DNA of 64,000 bases from Prunella strophiata (Eukaryota; Chordata; Aves; Passeriformes; Prunellidae): positions 54,875,626 to 54,939,625 of the forward strand of contig JAZBQD010000014.1 of the NCBI GenBank assembly GCA_036583965.1, read 5' to 3'. The position numbers and the translations under genes are program-made. This document shows, in pieces, positions 48,546 through 61,652 of this stretch. The notes under the pieces were generated by a model. That model worked only from the letters and a program-made list of their open reading frames with translations, searched no databases and had not been told where the DNA came from. Within the stretch, counting starts at the first letter, position 1; every line of letters starts with the position of its first letter.

Positions 48546-51500
48546 TAGCTCCTGGAATTGGGACAATCTAATTCTACATACAAGTGTAATTTTTGTCTAC
48601 TGGTTTTCTCCTAAAAACAGTTCACTGCAGGCCAATAAAATAAACATTACAAACCATGGCCTGTTCCCAAAACAGCTGTTTTTACTCTCCAAGGCTGTTG
48701 AGAGGTCCTCAGGAAGCTTTACCTTCTTTCGTTCACTCAAATAGTTGTGGAAATTAGCACTTTCCAAAATGCATAGGTCTGACTGTTTCACCTCTGAGTC
48801 AAACTTCTGCTACTTGGACCAGCCCACAAAAACAAATGATAACATTTTTGTCCATAAAAATATTTCTTTCTCTCACTTAGAAAGTGAATGTGAGTTTCAC
48901 TTGTTTCAGTATGTTTGATAGATGTCAGTATTTAATGAAAGACTCCAAAGTGCTAGCATAGGAAAAAAAATATCATAAATAGACTTCAGGGACTCACAGT
49001 AAGAAGGAATAAATAACTTAAGAAATTACAGATAACACAAGCTTTATTATTGACATATTTTCATTGTGTCAGCCCAAAATAATGTCTCTTTCAAAGTCTT
49101 TCTTACTGTAACCAGTGTTGAAGGTGTTTTTCCCTGCCCAGTTGTTTTTTCAGGTCTTGAAACAAAATTTTTACTGTGTTTCTGAAGAGCTCTTACCCTT
49201 TTCCTCTGTGAACAGCTAAGGAAAAGATTATATTGAGGAAAACAGCAGTTCCTGTCACTTTTTTTTTTCCCCCATAGTTATGATGAGTGTTTAGGGACAT
49301 GTCACATCTTTCAAGAATACAGGGAAATATTTTACTGATGCCCCAATGAGGAGCTTTCTCTGATAGGAGGATTTTTTTTCTTGTTTTTCAGTGTGAACAT
49401 CACATTTTCTTAGTAAGCTTTCTATACTTTAACTGCATTTTGCCTGGGCTAAATACAAATTTGTTCTAGCATTGGCCAAGGTATTTGCTAACTTCAAATG
49501 GACAATAGTTTTACAGACGAAACAACTCTGGCATCTTTTTTAATGTAAGTAGTTTATCACTGTATTTATTATGCTTTGATTTACCATATTACTTTTACAG
49601 TGTTTACCATATTGACTCCAAGATTTACCACTGTGACTAAATGAGCATTTACTGCACCTAAAGAAGATTTCACAGTTTCATTGATGTATTCAGATTCAGT
49701 CGTGTCTGAGAGAACTCTTCCTTATACAGCTGCATGCACCTGATAAGTTCCTAATTTCTTGGACTCTCAAACCTAACAAATCCACAAAAGTACAAAATAT
49801 GAATTTGCACCTCATAGAAACATCCTATGGCTTCAGGCTAAAAGACAAACTGAATCTGAAGCTGATAGTTTTCATCACTTTTGAGCTTTTTTACACTTTT
49901 ACACAATGCTTGCTCCTGCTGGCATTTAAATTAAAAGAAGATAGGTTTCACCCTGAAATTTATGATGCCAAAAAATAATGGTTTTTTAAAATATATCCTT
50001 TGGTCCGATTCACCCTCTGTACTAAATTCATAATAATTTAAAAAAAAAAAAAAAAGAGCATTTGGTGGATCTTCAGATTCAAAAGCATGCTTCCAAGTCC
50101 ATATTCTGTATGTGCTTCCAAAACCTCAGCCTTGCATGTAGTCATAGTGCTTTCCTATTCTTTTACATGCATGTGTTTTGCAGTATCCTTTATTCTTTAT
50201 CTGGATGATGAGCACTGAGATGATGCACTCTGTATGCTTTCAGATATGTGTTGCACTGCAGTCAAACTCTTAAGGAAATTTCTAGTCTATCAGATGCAAA
50301 TTTGGATTAACAATACCATAGTCAATCTGAGAATCTGTGGGGCTTTTTACATTAATGGGTTATGATATCAGTTCTTAGCTGTAGAAATAGGAACTCATCA
50401 CAACTCCTTAAAATAATTAATACTTTGAAAGTGTAGACTTCTGAATTTGTTAAGGATTTGAGGAACATTTTTGTAGGGAATAATTTTAATGAGAGGGTTG
50501 AAATATCTGAACATGGTTCAGAGAGCAGCTCCTTCACACTTAACATTACTCATTCTGATTATTTATGGAAGAAGTGTTTGTTTCCTTAAACTATTCATGG
50601 CTGATAGATACTACATACAGTTCTCAGTTGCTTGAGTGGAAACAATTCTTTTGATCTTTTTCCTCTCTATACCATCAATGCATGCAATTTAATATAATGA
50701 AGCAAAAGAGAACATCTCTGAAATAATGTGCTATGGCATCCATAGGAATGCCAATGTTTTAACTCTATGAATATTGCAGAAGGTGCTTGCACGTATTTAT
50801 CACAGAAAAAGCAAACAGAATGAAATTTAATATAAGTTTACTTATCTACATCAGGATGACATTGTAAAACATAGAAGTAATGTCTTGAGAAAAAAAAAAA
50901 AATCTATAAATTTGTCCAAAAATCAAGCCTTCTCTTCATCTGTGCTCTTCTAAACTAAACGCCATGTGCACATATTTTTATTTATTTAAGTAAAATAACT
51001 AATAAAATAAAATTCTGACCAGAAAATAGTAAATCTATGGAATCCCAAGTATTTTTATTCTTTTAAATCACTGTTATCATTCAAAAGAATGAAGAATGTA
51101 TTTGGGTAAATCACACTATGAAAATTGTAAATGAAATACTTTTTATACATGTTATTTTTAGATTTTGATATTTTCATTGCATTGCAGCTTATGAGCAAGG
51201 TCTGTAATGCTAAGATACAAATAAAAGTTTCCCTCAACATATCAAACAGAAAGTGAACTCAAAACACTTTTTTCTCCATTATCATAGTAAAATAATTAAT
51301 TGCTTGAAAGTTATTGTGGTCATCTTTTTATAATTGATTAGTTATCTGGTAGATATGGAGCTTTTTTGTCATGAAATTTGTGACATTCATATAGGTAATA
51401 CTGTTCCACTTTTCTCAGCTACCTGATATTTTTTCATAAAAAAACAAAGCCACAGTGATTGAGTGAAGGAAACCCCAAAATCTCATAAAAGAACACTCCC

Positions 51501-54500
51501 TTTCCCTGGTATGACAATGTTTTTTTCCTGTTTTGTACTGTAACATTTCTGAGAAGGCTCTCAGCTTGTAGCCTAGCATTTTTTCATGCAGGTATATCTC
51601 TAAGTCCAGCAGCAATTTAGTGCCTTCTGTGATGCAGCAGAGAGACAATAATTTGCTGCAACATGATGGAATACAGTGCATCAGCAGGGATTGTCCCAGT
51701 GATCTTCAATGTGCATGCACAGCTCAGTTTGAGGCATGTCACAGATTTCTGTTGTGCTGCAGCTTTGCTGAGACACACACAATTCTCTGCAGTTAGGTAA
51801 ACTGTCTGCAGTTATCTTTGTTTAGCAATGCATGCTTCTTGCCATATTCACAATGCTAATAAATAAAGGATGATCCAATGAAATCCAGAATGGCTGCTGC
51901 TTTTGTAAATTTAATTTAATTTCTCCAGAATCATGGAACACAAACTAATCCAGTGAGAGTCAGTTCTGCCCAGAGTTCCTGATAGCTTTATCATTTACAT
52001 TCTCAAAATTTAAACAATATCCTGAAGAAGTTACTCATGAAAGAATTCTTAAATAACTTTTTTATTATTGAAGAAATTTATTCTTCAACACAATGAAATA
52101 TGTTTCTTTTAGATAGTGCTTAGTTGGAAATATGAGATGAGTCCTTCAAAGAGGGTAATAAATAGAGCTGTATGAACTTCAGTGTTGCTCTACTAATGGA
52201 ACCAAACATAATCTAATCTACTCAGATGTGAGACAGATGTTACCCACATGTTCATGAAGAAGCAAATTTCAGAACAGCAAATTTCAGAAGAAATTTCAGA
52301 ACAGAGGATCACATTTCCTTTCACAACGAGATGGAAGGTGCAGAACTAATTAAAGTATACCTGGTAAGTAAATGAACACTTATTACTGAGAGAGATCAAT
52401 GGGCAATGGTTCTGAAGGAGGTCAAAATTAGCTTTCACAAAAATGTATCATCATTCCAGCTTAGTAGTCTGAACTAAAGCTCAGGTGATAATACTTTCAG
52501 TATCCCGTAGCAGACACCAACCCTTCCTTTGCTTCAATAGGAAAAATTGTTGTTCAAGACATACATGAACGTTCAGCCTCCTAAGATGCCCTAATATTTT
52601 TCCCTGCAATAATACATAGCCTTAAAAATAAATAAAAAATAAACCAGCTTCTTTGGCCATCTTAATGAATTGCAACTCTACATAAACATTATTATGAATA
52701 TTTACATTTGGGTTATTTTCATAGTTTATGTAGACAGAATAAAAGAGTGATTTCTCTGTTTCTTTGAGCACCTAGAGAGCTTAATCATTATTGTAGTATT
52801 AATTTCGGGCTCATCTATTTTGACCTCCTCCTACCATACAGATCTAGATATTTCCATTATGTTAATAATACAATATGCAGTTATAATTCTCCCATTGTGA
52901 CACCCAATTTAGATACAAATTAGTGGCTGACTCCTTAAAAGCATAGGTACATTTACTGCAGATGCAAAATTTATGTTCCTAGTGTTGTTAGAAAACTACA
53001 CATTAAATCATCAGCTATTCTTAAAATATGCCTCAAATAGGGAGTTGGAATCAAAGAGTCTTTCAGGATTTTAAAATGCATAGAATAAATTAATTGCTGG
53101 TGAAGAATGACCATTACTGGAAAATAAAATTACTTGTGTGTGCCACAGGATGTTTCATAAAACTGAAGGCTTTTTCACTGTGTAATACCAAACTTAGGTC
53201 CTCAAAGTAAAATGCTTAATGCAATGGCACATGGCTCAATCCTTACATGCATTCTGCTCATTACTTCCTTGCAGAGACTTTCAATAAGAGTGCTAACTAA
53301 AGCCAAATGAAGTTGATATTTAGTGTCTTGTAAGGCTATTTTGTAGCAGTCATCAAATACAAAGTTTGTGGTAATGCCTTTTAATCAGTATTTAAAGAAA
53401 CAGTGACAGTAGAGAGGTTAAACCCTGGCTAGGACTTTAAATCATATAAATTAAATAATTAGTTTTAAACAGAAAGCTATTTGCACCTTAACATATGTTT
53501 ATATTCTGCTGGATATAAGCATAATGTAAATGAAGAGACAAATAATCCAGCAAATATATGAGCAATTTTAAGAACAAGTAAAATCCTGCAACAATAAAAA
53601 TTCAATATTCTGTCCTGGGGAAGGAGAGGCAGAGGGAGGGGGATAGTGGGGGGAAGACAGGTATTTTATTTTACAGTAATTTGTTTTAGCAATCCATGTG
53701 TAAATTTCCCCATGTACATGATTTCACTGCGTAGTAATATTCATACATTGCATTGTAGATAATTTTAAATAAAGTCTCCATCCTTTTAAAAGCACAACAC
53801 CTGTCTTTACTCTTCCACAATTCTGCAAAGCTCATTCAACAGTTAAGTGCTTCTTTAAAATGTTAGAAGTTTGTAGCACCATGGCTACACTGATACCATC
53901 ATATACTGACAGAGCAATCAGAAGTTCTCTAATATTCAGAGTCCTTAAGAAGGATGTGTTCTCTTTTTGCAGTGAGATAACAAGAACTGGGTAGTTATAT
54001 TCATTTTGTTCAACTGACTATGTCCTTTCTGAAGAAGAATTAAGCTGCTTAACATTAGTTATTTAAAGTAGCATTCACAGCAAAAGAGTAGTGCTTAAAC
54101 ATGGAATACTATCTAATACATGTGTAAGGGATTTTTTTAAAGTTTCTAGTCTCAGCTGCAGGTCTATCAGACCATAAAAATTAATCTGCTACTATCCTTA
54201 TGTATTGTGTCTCTCACAAACACTTTTGAGACACTGAGTTGCAGAAAACATTCAAACTTTAGAAAAGGAGGCCTTGAAGTTATATAGAATAATAGATATT
54301 TAAGACTGACTGCTAATATCTATTTAATTTAATAAAATTTACATAAGAGATTATCCACCCTCCTGGTGTCCTATTTACTTTAAGGGCAACCTGGGTCACT
54401 GATGATAGTTCAAATCTCTGTTAATGCCAAAGTCATCCTAGTTCTATACAGCACACATTATTTTAATAATCCTGCATAGAGCAAAAGTTAATGTCCCAAA

Positions 54501-54555
54501 GCAATAAGCAGATTTAGCCAATCAAAAAGTTATCATAATAGGATGAGGGAAGGAT
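48546..54555. other. AT-rich non-coding DNA, nothing firmly recognised
   Basis: No gene or transposon is identified. An A15-A16 tract lies at about 50040-50055. The segment at 52680-52940 carries several TAAT-type motifs and might be a conserved element. The 88-codon frame at 51415-51681 (-) has no homology support. Confidence 0.6.
52262..52304 (+). repeat. 14-15-bp short tandem repeat, three copies
   Basis: GCAAATTTCAGAACA, GCAAATTTCAGAAG and AAATTTCAGAACAG follow one another directly. It is a small local amplification. Confidence 0.85.
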
Positions 54556-54774
54556 AGAATCACAGAACCATAGAATCAAGTAGATTAGAAAAGAGATATG
54601 AGATTATCAAATCCAGCCGATGACTGAACATCACCTTATCAACTAGACCATGGCACTGAGTGCCACATCCAGTTTTTCCTTAAACACCTCCAGGGATAGT
54701 GACTCCTCAAACCCCCTGGTCAGTCCATATTTAATCAGCTTTTAAGAAGAAATTAAGCCTGAACTTCCCCTGCT
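54556..54774 (-). mobile_element. CR1 LINE 3' fragment, antisense
   Basis: It begins with the CR1 terminal octamer-type repeat, AGAATCACAGAACCATAGAA, then the antisense 3' region with AGATTATCAAATCCAGCC, GCACTGAGTGCCACATCCAG and CCTTAAACACCTCCAGGGAT, then AGTGACTCCTCAAACC. The last part (ATTAAGCCTGAACTTCCCCT) corresponds to 'atctaaacctcccctg' with an intervening deletion. The copy is 5'-truncated and retains its 3' end. Confidence 0.92.
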
Positions 54775-55592
54775 TAAATATAATATAGATTTCAGTCTTA
54801 GCATTAAATTTTCTCTCTTTAATAATTTCGGCAAAGTTCTTAGCACCCTTGTCATGTTAATTTTGGTATGTGGTTTTGCATTAAAGTTCAATACAAGAAA
54901 TAATTAGATTTATATATGCAGTGCCTGGTAAAGCTGATAAAAAAAGCATTTACGTGAAAGTCAATAGTTCTGATATAGTGTAACAATCAAGATGATGTTC
55001 ATATTTCTATCTTCCTATTCTCTAGAGTACGTCCTGTATTTTTTCACTGTTAGGAATGAATATTTCTTTTTGCATTACAAGATGTCTATTGTAGATTTTT
55101 AAGCCATAATAATTCTGTTGCTAACTTTTTCTGTTGTAGCAGAAATATAGCACCCTTATTAGCAAGGTAAAGCATATAGAATTTTATCAATATGAAAGTG
55201 CACAAGCTTACTTATTGCAAGGTTGATATTTGTCTGTTAATACCAGGAGGATAATTTTAATCTAAAATATTTAGTTAATATATTGAGGGAACCTTCAGGG
55301 TAATAAAAATGATAACATAGATATAAAAATAAATTTGAAAAATATCCAAAGAATGTACAGAAGAAATTCTTAGAATTTTTAACTGAGATTGAAGAAAAGG
55401 GAAAAATGAATTCTTTAATATTTGTACTATCACTCAATTTTTCTTATATCAATATGAAAAGTTCAAGGAAATAGTGATCATAATTTTTTTTTTGTTTGTT
55501 TCTAATTACATTCATGGAACAAATGCAGTGTTTAAACATTCAGTTATAAAAATATTTTCTGAACATCTACATCAGATTTTAAACATATCATT

Positions 55593-55637
<45 letters not shown>

Positions 55638-57279
55638 AAGGAGAGAAACTGAAACTAAAAATAAAAAACCTGCATTTTAAATCTGATAATAATTTGACTT
55701 ATATTGCATGCTTTAGGCACAGTCACTTTCAATGCCTACTATTAGGAGATTTTCTGAATTTTAATAAATCACATACATTACATTTTCTTCAGAATTTGTT
55801 ATTCATTTAAGTCAAAGCTTGTTACTAAGTTGAAATAATACCTGATAGAAATGATACTTGAATTTAAGTGACATTGTGAATTATGTACGTGCAAAATTAT
55901 TTAATGTATCCTATTGCCTGAAAACCAGAAAGTTTAACTTGTTTTCTAGACTCTGCTTAAACTCATAATCTCTATCAAACTACATTTCACTAATGAACAT
56001 GCAATGTACATATAATATTAAATGTCTTTGCTTTCATTATGAAATCATAATATTTTATTAATATTAAAACTCCCTCACATCTCTAGGAAAAAAAACCAAC
56101 CAACAAAACAAACAAACAAAAAAAACCCAAAATCAAACCTATAAAAATAGTCTAAATATTTCATTACTTGTATAGTGGTCAGTTTCTCATTTCTAAGTAC
56201 ATAATTAAAAAATCATGTAAGGCTGCACTCTCCTAGGACAAAATGAATTAAAACAATTAAAGATATCTGTAAAATTGCAAAGGCTTTTTAAATTGCTCTT
56301 ATAAGGTGTTACTTATTCAAATATATAGTGGTGTTATGGGTCAAGTAAGTAAAATGAGTAATTTCCATGTTGTCTTACACACTACAAAATTATGAGGAAG
56401 TAATACTTGAAAACTTAGGTACTAGTCTCAGACTAAAATAAGGGAGACATTTTAGGTTCTTCTGTAGAAAAAGGGGAAAAAAAGTCCTATATTTTAAACA
56501 GGCCTATAGAGACTATATTTTAAGCATATTTATGAAGTGGGATCCCAAACATAATACATTGTTTTTATACAGTATCAGAGGATATAGCATCTTGATCTCT
56601 AAACCTTCTTCTGCATCAGAATTGAAATCATGTTCTTCTAAATGAAATTCAATATTATTTTCACTCAGAGGTATGGAGTGAAATTCATTCCTTAGAAATC
56701 TTGGAAATCACTTTTCCCTTCACCTACTTTACCTTTTCCTCCAGTGTTTCCTTCCAATCTAGCAATTTAAATTGGTTCTTAGGTCACAAGACCTAAGATA
56801 AAATGTTCTTATTCATTGGTGCAAAGGCTACATTTTGGCTCTTCAGGAAGCAAACCTGTTGTTTTTGGAAGCATTCCTGTCTTAGACCCTGCTGCAAACA
56901 TTCTGACACTAGAGAGTCTCCTCATACCAACCCCATTCTGTAAAACTGCACCCACTGCACACAACCTCTCTCTCCCAGTGGAGCACCACCCTGGTCCCAG
57001 AGCAATCTCTTCATAGAGCACAGTGAGATGCACAGTAAACTGTGAGGGAACAATTGCACAAATTAAACAAACAAGAATTTCTTAAAACCAGCATAATTTT
57101 AACACATAGAGAAGTACTGTTGAATAAAAGCAAAAGAAAAGTTATTTTCAAACTGCTCTTATTTGTGTGTATTTGATTATGTCTGCAACTAGCACCCAGT
57201 TTGAATAGTTATATACAGGATACAAAGAGCAATTTAAAAAAACCAAACAGAAGCTGCTAAAGAAACAAAAATTAATTTG
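54775..57279. other. AT-rich non-coding DNA with a 40-base A tract
   Basis: No gene or transposon is recognised. An A40 tract at 55596-55635 is listed separately. The patch at 56810-57035 is GC-richer with chance frames on both strands and no recognisable family. Confidence 0.6.
55596..55635. repeat. Poly-A tract, 40 bases
   Basis: Forty consecutive A follow TCATTGGT. No AATAAA signal lies in the 30 bases upstream, so a retrotransposition tail is not supported. CR1 elements do not end in poly-A. Confidence 0.97.
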
Positions 57280-57760
57280 ACATATCTTGACAACTGCTAC
57301 CCAGAAGTACACTGCAAGGTGCAAACATCAGCATTCAAAATTATACACTTTAGGGGCAGTCCTCTTCCCCTTTCAAGACACTCAAGCAGAATATCATTGT
57401 TCCATCTGGCTAATCTGCCAAAAGAAGGCACTTCAATAAGGATGATTGCCTGAAAAATACGCTATGTCAGTGCCACCTTGGTCACATTTATCCTATTTAT
57501 TTTTCTTCCTTTCTCAGGCTGGCAATGGATGATGCTAAAAACCATGGCAAAGTTGAGATTTCAGATGCCTTTCAATTCCCTCTTGAAGTCGACGTGACTG
57601 TTCTGTAACCTAGTGTGGAGTCTGGCTGCTTGTCATGTTCCAATTAGTGAAGCAGATGTGAAAGATTTATTATCATCACCTTAGCCTTCAATTTGGCTTG
57701 AAATGGAACGTTCATAACTATGCAGCAGTTTACTGGTTCTGTTGTTTTTCCCTGCATGCA
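57280..57760 (+). other. Candidate conserved element or cryptic terminal exon
   Basis: This stretch is less AT-rich and more complex than its surroundings. A strong splice acceptor, with the pyrimidine-rich run TTTTTCTTCCTTTCTCAG ending at 57517, precedes a frame starting CTG at 57519, with an ATG at 57525, and ending TAA at 57606-57608. The peptide starts MDDAKNHGKVEIS and ends LEVDVTVL; the last three residues fit a class I PDZ ligand (T-V-L). Downstream, CCAATTAGTGAAGCAGATG and CAATTTGGCTTGAAATGGAA read like vertebrate conserved non-coding sequence. With only 30 codons, the frame may well be chance. No polyadenylation signal close downstream was noted. I make no functional assignment. Confidence 0.3.
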
Positions 57761-58936
57761 TATTAATTTCTAAGTTATTTCATTTTAACTTTAAAAATAT
57801 TGTTCTGCTCCTACTTTTACAGCTCCTGGACAATTTTTTGTTCTTGGTAAGTTAACGGCAGTTTTGTCATAATCATTAGTGGGAATATAAGTAGTTTCTA
57901 TAATGTGCTAATTATTTTAAGCCAACTTTTAATATGTAACAGACAGTTCTCTATTGCTATATTATTACTTAATTAATTTGCCATAAGATATACTGATAAA
58001 AATGTATTCAATCCACATCATTACGTGTCAGTTTCAAATAATTTTCTGTCTCATTATCAGAGTTCTTTCCCATAATAAATGCAAAGCCTTATGCATACCT
58101 AAGAACTTGTTAACTTTTCAAATGGTTTTTAATGCTCTGGCCTGATGATTTCAGGGGCTACTTGAGTACAGGCTAAGTCTTTAACTAAGGTTCTAGTACA
58201 TGGGGAGCTATGACCTCCAGCTTCTTCAGAGTTTTACTAAGACCCACGTCTGTGACAACTTTCTCAGCTGTTTCCTCAGCTGTTGCAGTGCAAGAGGGAA
58301 GTTGCCACTGCAGCAGAGACCATCACCACCACACAGCAGCACAAGCAGTGCAGGTGGCAACCAGAAGCACGTGGCTCATGTGCAATAACCACAGTGAGTG
58401 GAAAGTCTCCCACTAGGTAAAAAGCAGCACAGCAGCCACTGCAGCACATCTCTATTAATAGTTCAGTTTCCAGGGAGTGCTCTGAAATATGCAATCCCCC
58501 TGGAAAATGGATTGTTAGACCTTACATACCAGGCAACTTGAGGTAGTAACAAGATTCAAGGAAGGAACATGTTTAATCATCAATGCAAAGTTAGCTGCCA
58601 TCTTGATAAAAGGATTGTAATTATAGAAACTGAGGAGGAAACCTGCATCAGTTTTGTCCCAGGATAACCAGCTGACAGAAGGAAATTACTAGAAGGCTTT
58701 GCACAGAAAAGAAAAAAAAAATTTTCCTTCACCTGATACAGAGAAGCTATCTGCCTCTCTATTGTCTGTGGAGAGAAGCTATGGAACTAATTTAGATAGG
58801 ATGCCTTGCATTTTAGGCAACTTCAGTGAAAGGAATCTTAATGAATGCTGAAGAAATGTACTTCATGCTAAAGAGAAAAGAGAAGGAAAAAAGTGTACAG
58901 AGTTTGCTCTGATTCCTCACAATAATACATCCTTAC

Positions 58937-58939
<3 letters not shown>

Positions 58940-58981
<42 letters not shown>
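58940..58981. repeat. Poly-A tract, 42 bases
   Basis: Forty-two consecutive A follow CATCCTTACATT. There is no AATAAA just upstream. It is the longest homopolymer in the window and probably length-variable. Confidence 0.97.
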
Positions 58982-58983
<2 letters not shown>

Positions 58984-59208
58984 TAGAAGAAATAAAAAGG
59001 AAAAGATGAAGAAGTTGTGAGAAATTAGACTTTTTAATAGTAACCATGTAGACATTTTTACAAATGTAGGACCTTTAAAAGAAGTAATACTCATAACAAT
59101 AATCCTAAAAAAAAGGTAACAGGCAATAACACATGAACAAATACACTATAGCTATATCAGTGGTTAAAATCAAAGGTCTACTTGTATCATCTGAACATTT
59201 ATTTTCCC

Positions 59209-59223
59209 AACATTTATTTTCCC
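59209..59223 (+). repeat. 15-bp direct duplication
   Basis: AACATTTATTTTCCC at 59194-59208 is repeated exactly at 59209-59223. Confidence 0.85.
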
Positions 59224-59467
59224 AATTATCCAGTATGCATAAGCAATGCCTAGGCTAGAAAACAACTTCCAAACAGCTATTTTTTTTTTTTTTTTCTGAG
59301 TACTGTCCAGTAATTTACAACTTCCTAAATCAAAGTGTTTTCCAACAATTCAGGAAACTTCAACAGTTTTATTTACTAGATTTGTCCCACCTTCCCTTAA
59401 ACCCAAACATGCTTTCAGTTTTCTCAGCATCCTGAGACAAGGTCTTCCATAGCTTAGATTTTTGAGT

Positions 59468-59530
59468 ATCTCATAGAATCCTAGAAAAATGGAAAGTTTA
59501 GTTCAACCACCTGCTCAGGGCAAGGGTAAG
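59468..59530 (-). mobile_element. Possible short CR1 3' end remnant
   Basis: ATCTCATAGAATCCTAGAAA resembles the antisense CR1 terminal repeat 'tcatagaatcatagaa'. It is followed by AGTTCAACCACCTGCTCAGG, similar to 'gtccaaccccctgctcag'. Similarity stops within about 60 bases, so this is a weak call. Confidence 0.5.
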
Positions 59531-61599
59531 TTCAAAATATGGTCTCCTTTTGTGTTATCAGTTTCCTCTGATGCCCCATAGTTCTTCCATTGGCAGAAGC
59601 AGGAAGAAAGTGGTCCATGCTTACTATCTCTAGACATATCATAAAAGCCATCTGCTATGCCTTCTAGAGATTTCTTCTTTTTTTCAGACTGAAGAATTTG
59701 AAACCTACCTATAACACCAAACAGTTTATTTTTCCTTCTTTTTAGTATCATTCTGGCAACTCTGAAATTTTTATAAAATCTTTATTCTCATATTTTTTTC
59801 TTATTTCTTTTTGAGACTGGTATTATACTGTTTTATTTTGATGAAAGTATGTAAAATTTGATAAATTTAATTATATCTGAATGATCTGAGGTTTTCTAAC
59901 CCTATTCCTTGTTAGAAAAATTTTCTCTAAGTCACTGAAAGGAATAGATGAAGACTTCTAATATAATAACAACTACTAAAAGTACTTTAAGCCTCATTAA
60001 ATCATAACATCAGACAAAAACCTGTGTTTGTAAAATCAGACAGTTTCTATTTCAGAAAAACTTTCACATGTACCCTTTAAAGTTGTAACAAACTATTTTC
60101 ATCACTAGATTATATGTGAATAGTGCAGATTGATTTCAAAACCACCAAGGCAAGCTTTGTCAGCCCCGTTTGGCACGATTTGTGATTCTGTTGCTCTGAT
60201 CCTTAACCCTAAAGTGCTGCTTGTTTTTCAGTACTATGATGAATAAATTATAATCATGGTATAAAGTTATAAAATTTGAATCATAAGCAAACATTTCCTT
60301 TTCTTTTTATCCCCAAATATATTTTAATAATGTATTATGCTGTCACTCTAACCAAAAAGAGTAAATATTCACTAATTGATCAATCTGAAACTAATGTATC
60401 ATATGGAAGAACAATTTTTTAAAGGGCATTTATAAATTTGAGATATTAAGTTGCCAGATTATGTTTACAGTAAATTTCACTGAATGCAACAGAAACAATG
60501 ATTTGCCTTAATTTTCAATTTGCTGCATTTTAAAAATCAAAATATAATGGTAACAAGTCATGTTACTTTTCCTTTGGAAAAATTGCTAAATTGCATTATT
60601 CCAGTTCAGAACAGTGTCATTAATTTATTAAGTTACCATTATATATATCACCAGGGTCTCTACCAAATGTGACAGGTACACTTTCCTGTTCTAGCTGAGT
60701 GTTTTTTCTACAGCCCGGCAAACTGCTCTAGCAATTGCTGATCAGCAAGTAAATATTCAGTAAGTAAATGTCCTAAGGTAGTGCCTAATTGAGACTGAGA
60801 ACAACATCAGCTGAAACTGACTCTAAGGAAGGGATGTTCATAGTGGCTTGATCAGCCATGCTTGTTAATTCTAATCCTGACTAGATCATTTATTTCTGGA
60901 AGTGTTACTAACCGCAGATAGTAATTATCCCACAGTGAAAGAGAGTGCAAGGGGTCACTTTCTCATTAAAAAAGGAAAATTAAACACACCAGATCTAAAC
61001 CAGTTTTTTACCTTTTATTTAACATTATTTTGGTGAAATTACTTCCAACTATAAATAAATAAATTATGTAGAAAAAGAATTATTTTACCTGTATAGACAA
61101 AAAATGTTATAATATGATGCATTGCCAATACCAGATGAACACGTATTTAAACTGTTTAGGCAACACCATGATAAACAAGCTGTAATATTAGGTCAGTTTG
61201 GGAAAAAAAAAGCTTCTTTCTTCATATTTGCATCTAGACTACAGAGTAGGTTCCACATCACAAAATATTAAAATACACTTTGATGACGTGAAATTGCCTA
61301 ATAAAAGTATTGATCAATTTTTCTATTATGGGTCAAAATTGTAAGAAAAAGAGTTAGTAAAATGCTTCAATACTATTTCAGTTTATTTAGATTTTTAAAA
61401 GTATTGTCAGAATCCATAACTCAAGTAGATTTACTAACAAACAACAAGAATTGTGAAGTAGGGTAGGATCTAAGCATCTTTTCTTTCAAACGCAAAGTTT
61501 GACATGTAAATCTACAGTAATCACCTTTAAATCCCATTATATTTCCTGCAGAAAAACTGAACTTTTCAGAGATTGCCCTACATGAACTGTCTTATCAAA
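59531..61599. other. AT-rich non-coding DNA, nothing recognised
   Basis: No gene or transposon is identified. A small CpG-containing patch (CCCCGTTTGGCACGATTTG near 60165-60183) stands out in the AT-rich context but has no assignable function. Confidence 0.6.
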
Positions 61600-61647
61600 C
61601 AGAATTCTTATCAGCCAGAATTCTTATCAGCCAGAATTCTTATCAGA
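61600..61647 (+). repeat. 16-bp tandem repeat, three copies
   Basis: CAGAATTCTTATCAGC occurs at 61600-61615 and 61616-61631, and as CAGAATTCTTATCAGA at 61632-61647. It abuts the 3' end of the adjoining CR1 copy. Confidence 0.95.
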
Positions 61648-61652
61648 CAAAA

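Larger units (their letters stand above)
57761..59467. other. AT-rich non-coding DNA with a 42-base A tract
   Basis: No gene is recognised. A GC-richer patch with CAGCAG/CACCAC words at 58190-58480 holds overlapping chance frames in three registers. An A42 tract at 58940-58981 is listed separately. Confidence 0.6.

Noticed and set aside
58200..58494. CAG/CAC-rich frames in three registers
   Set aside because: Overlapping frames on both strands in a short GC-richer patch; no homology and no consistent start or splice context.
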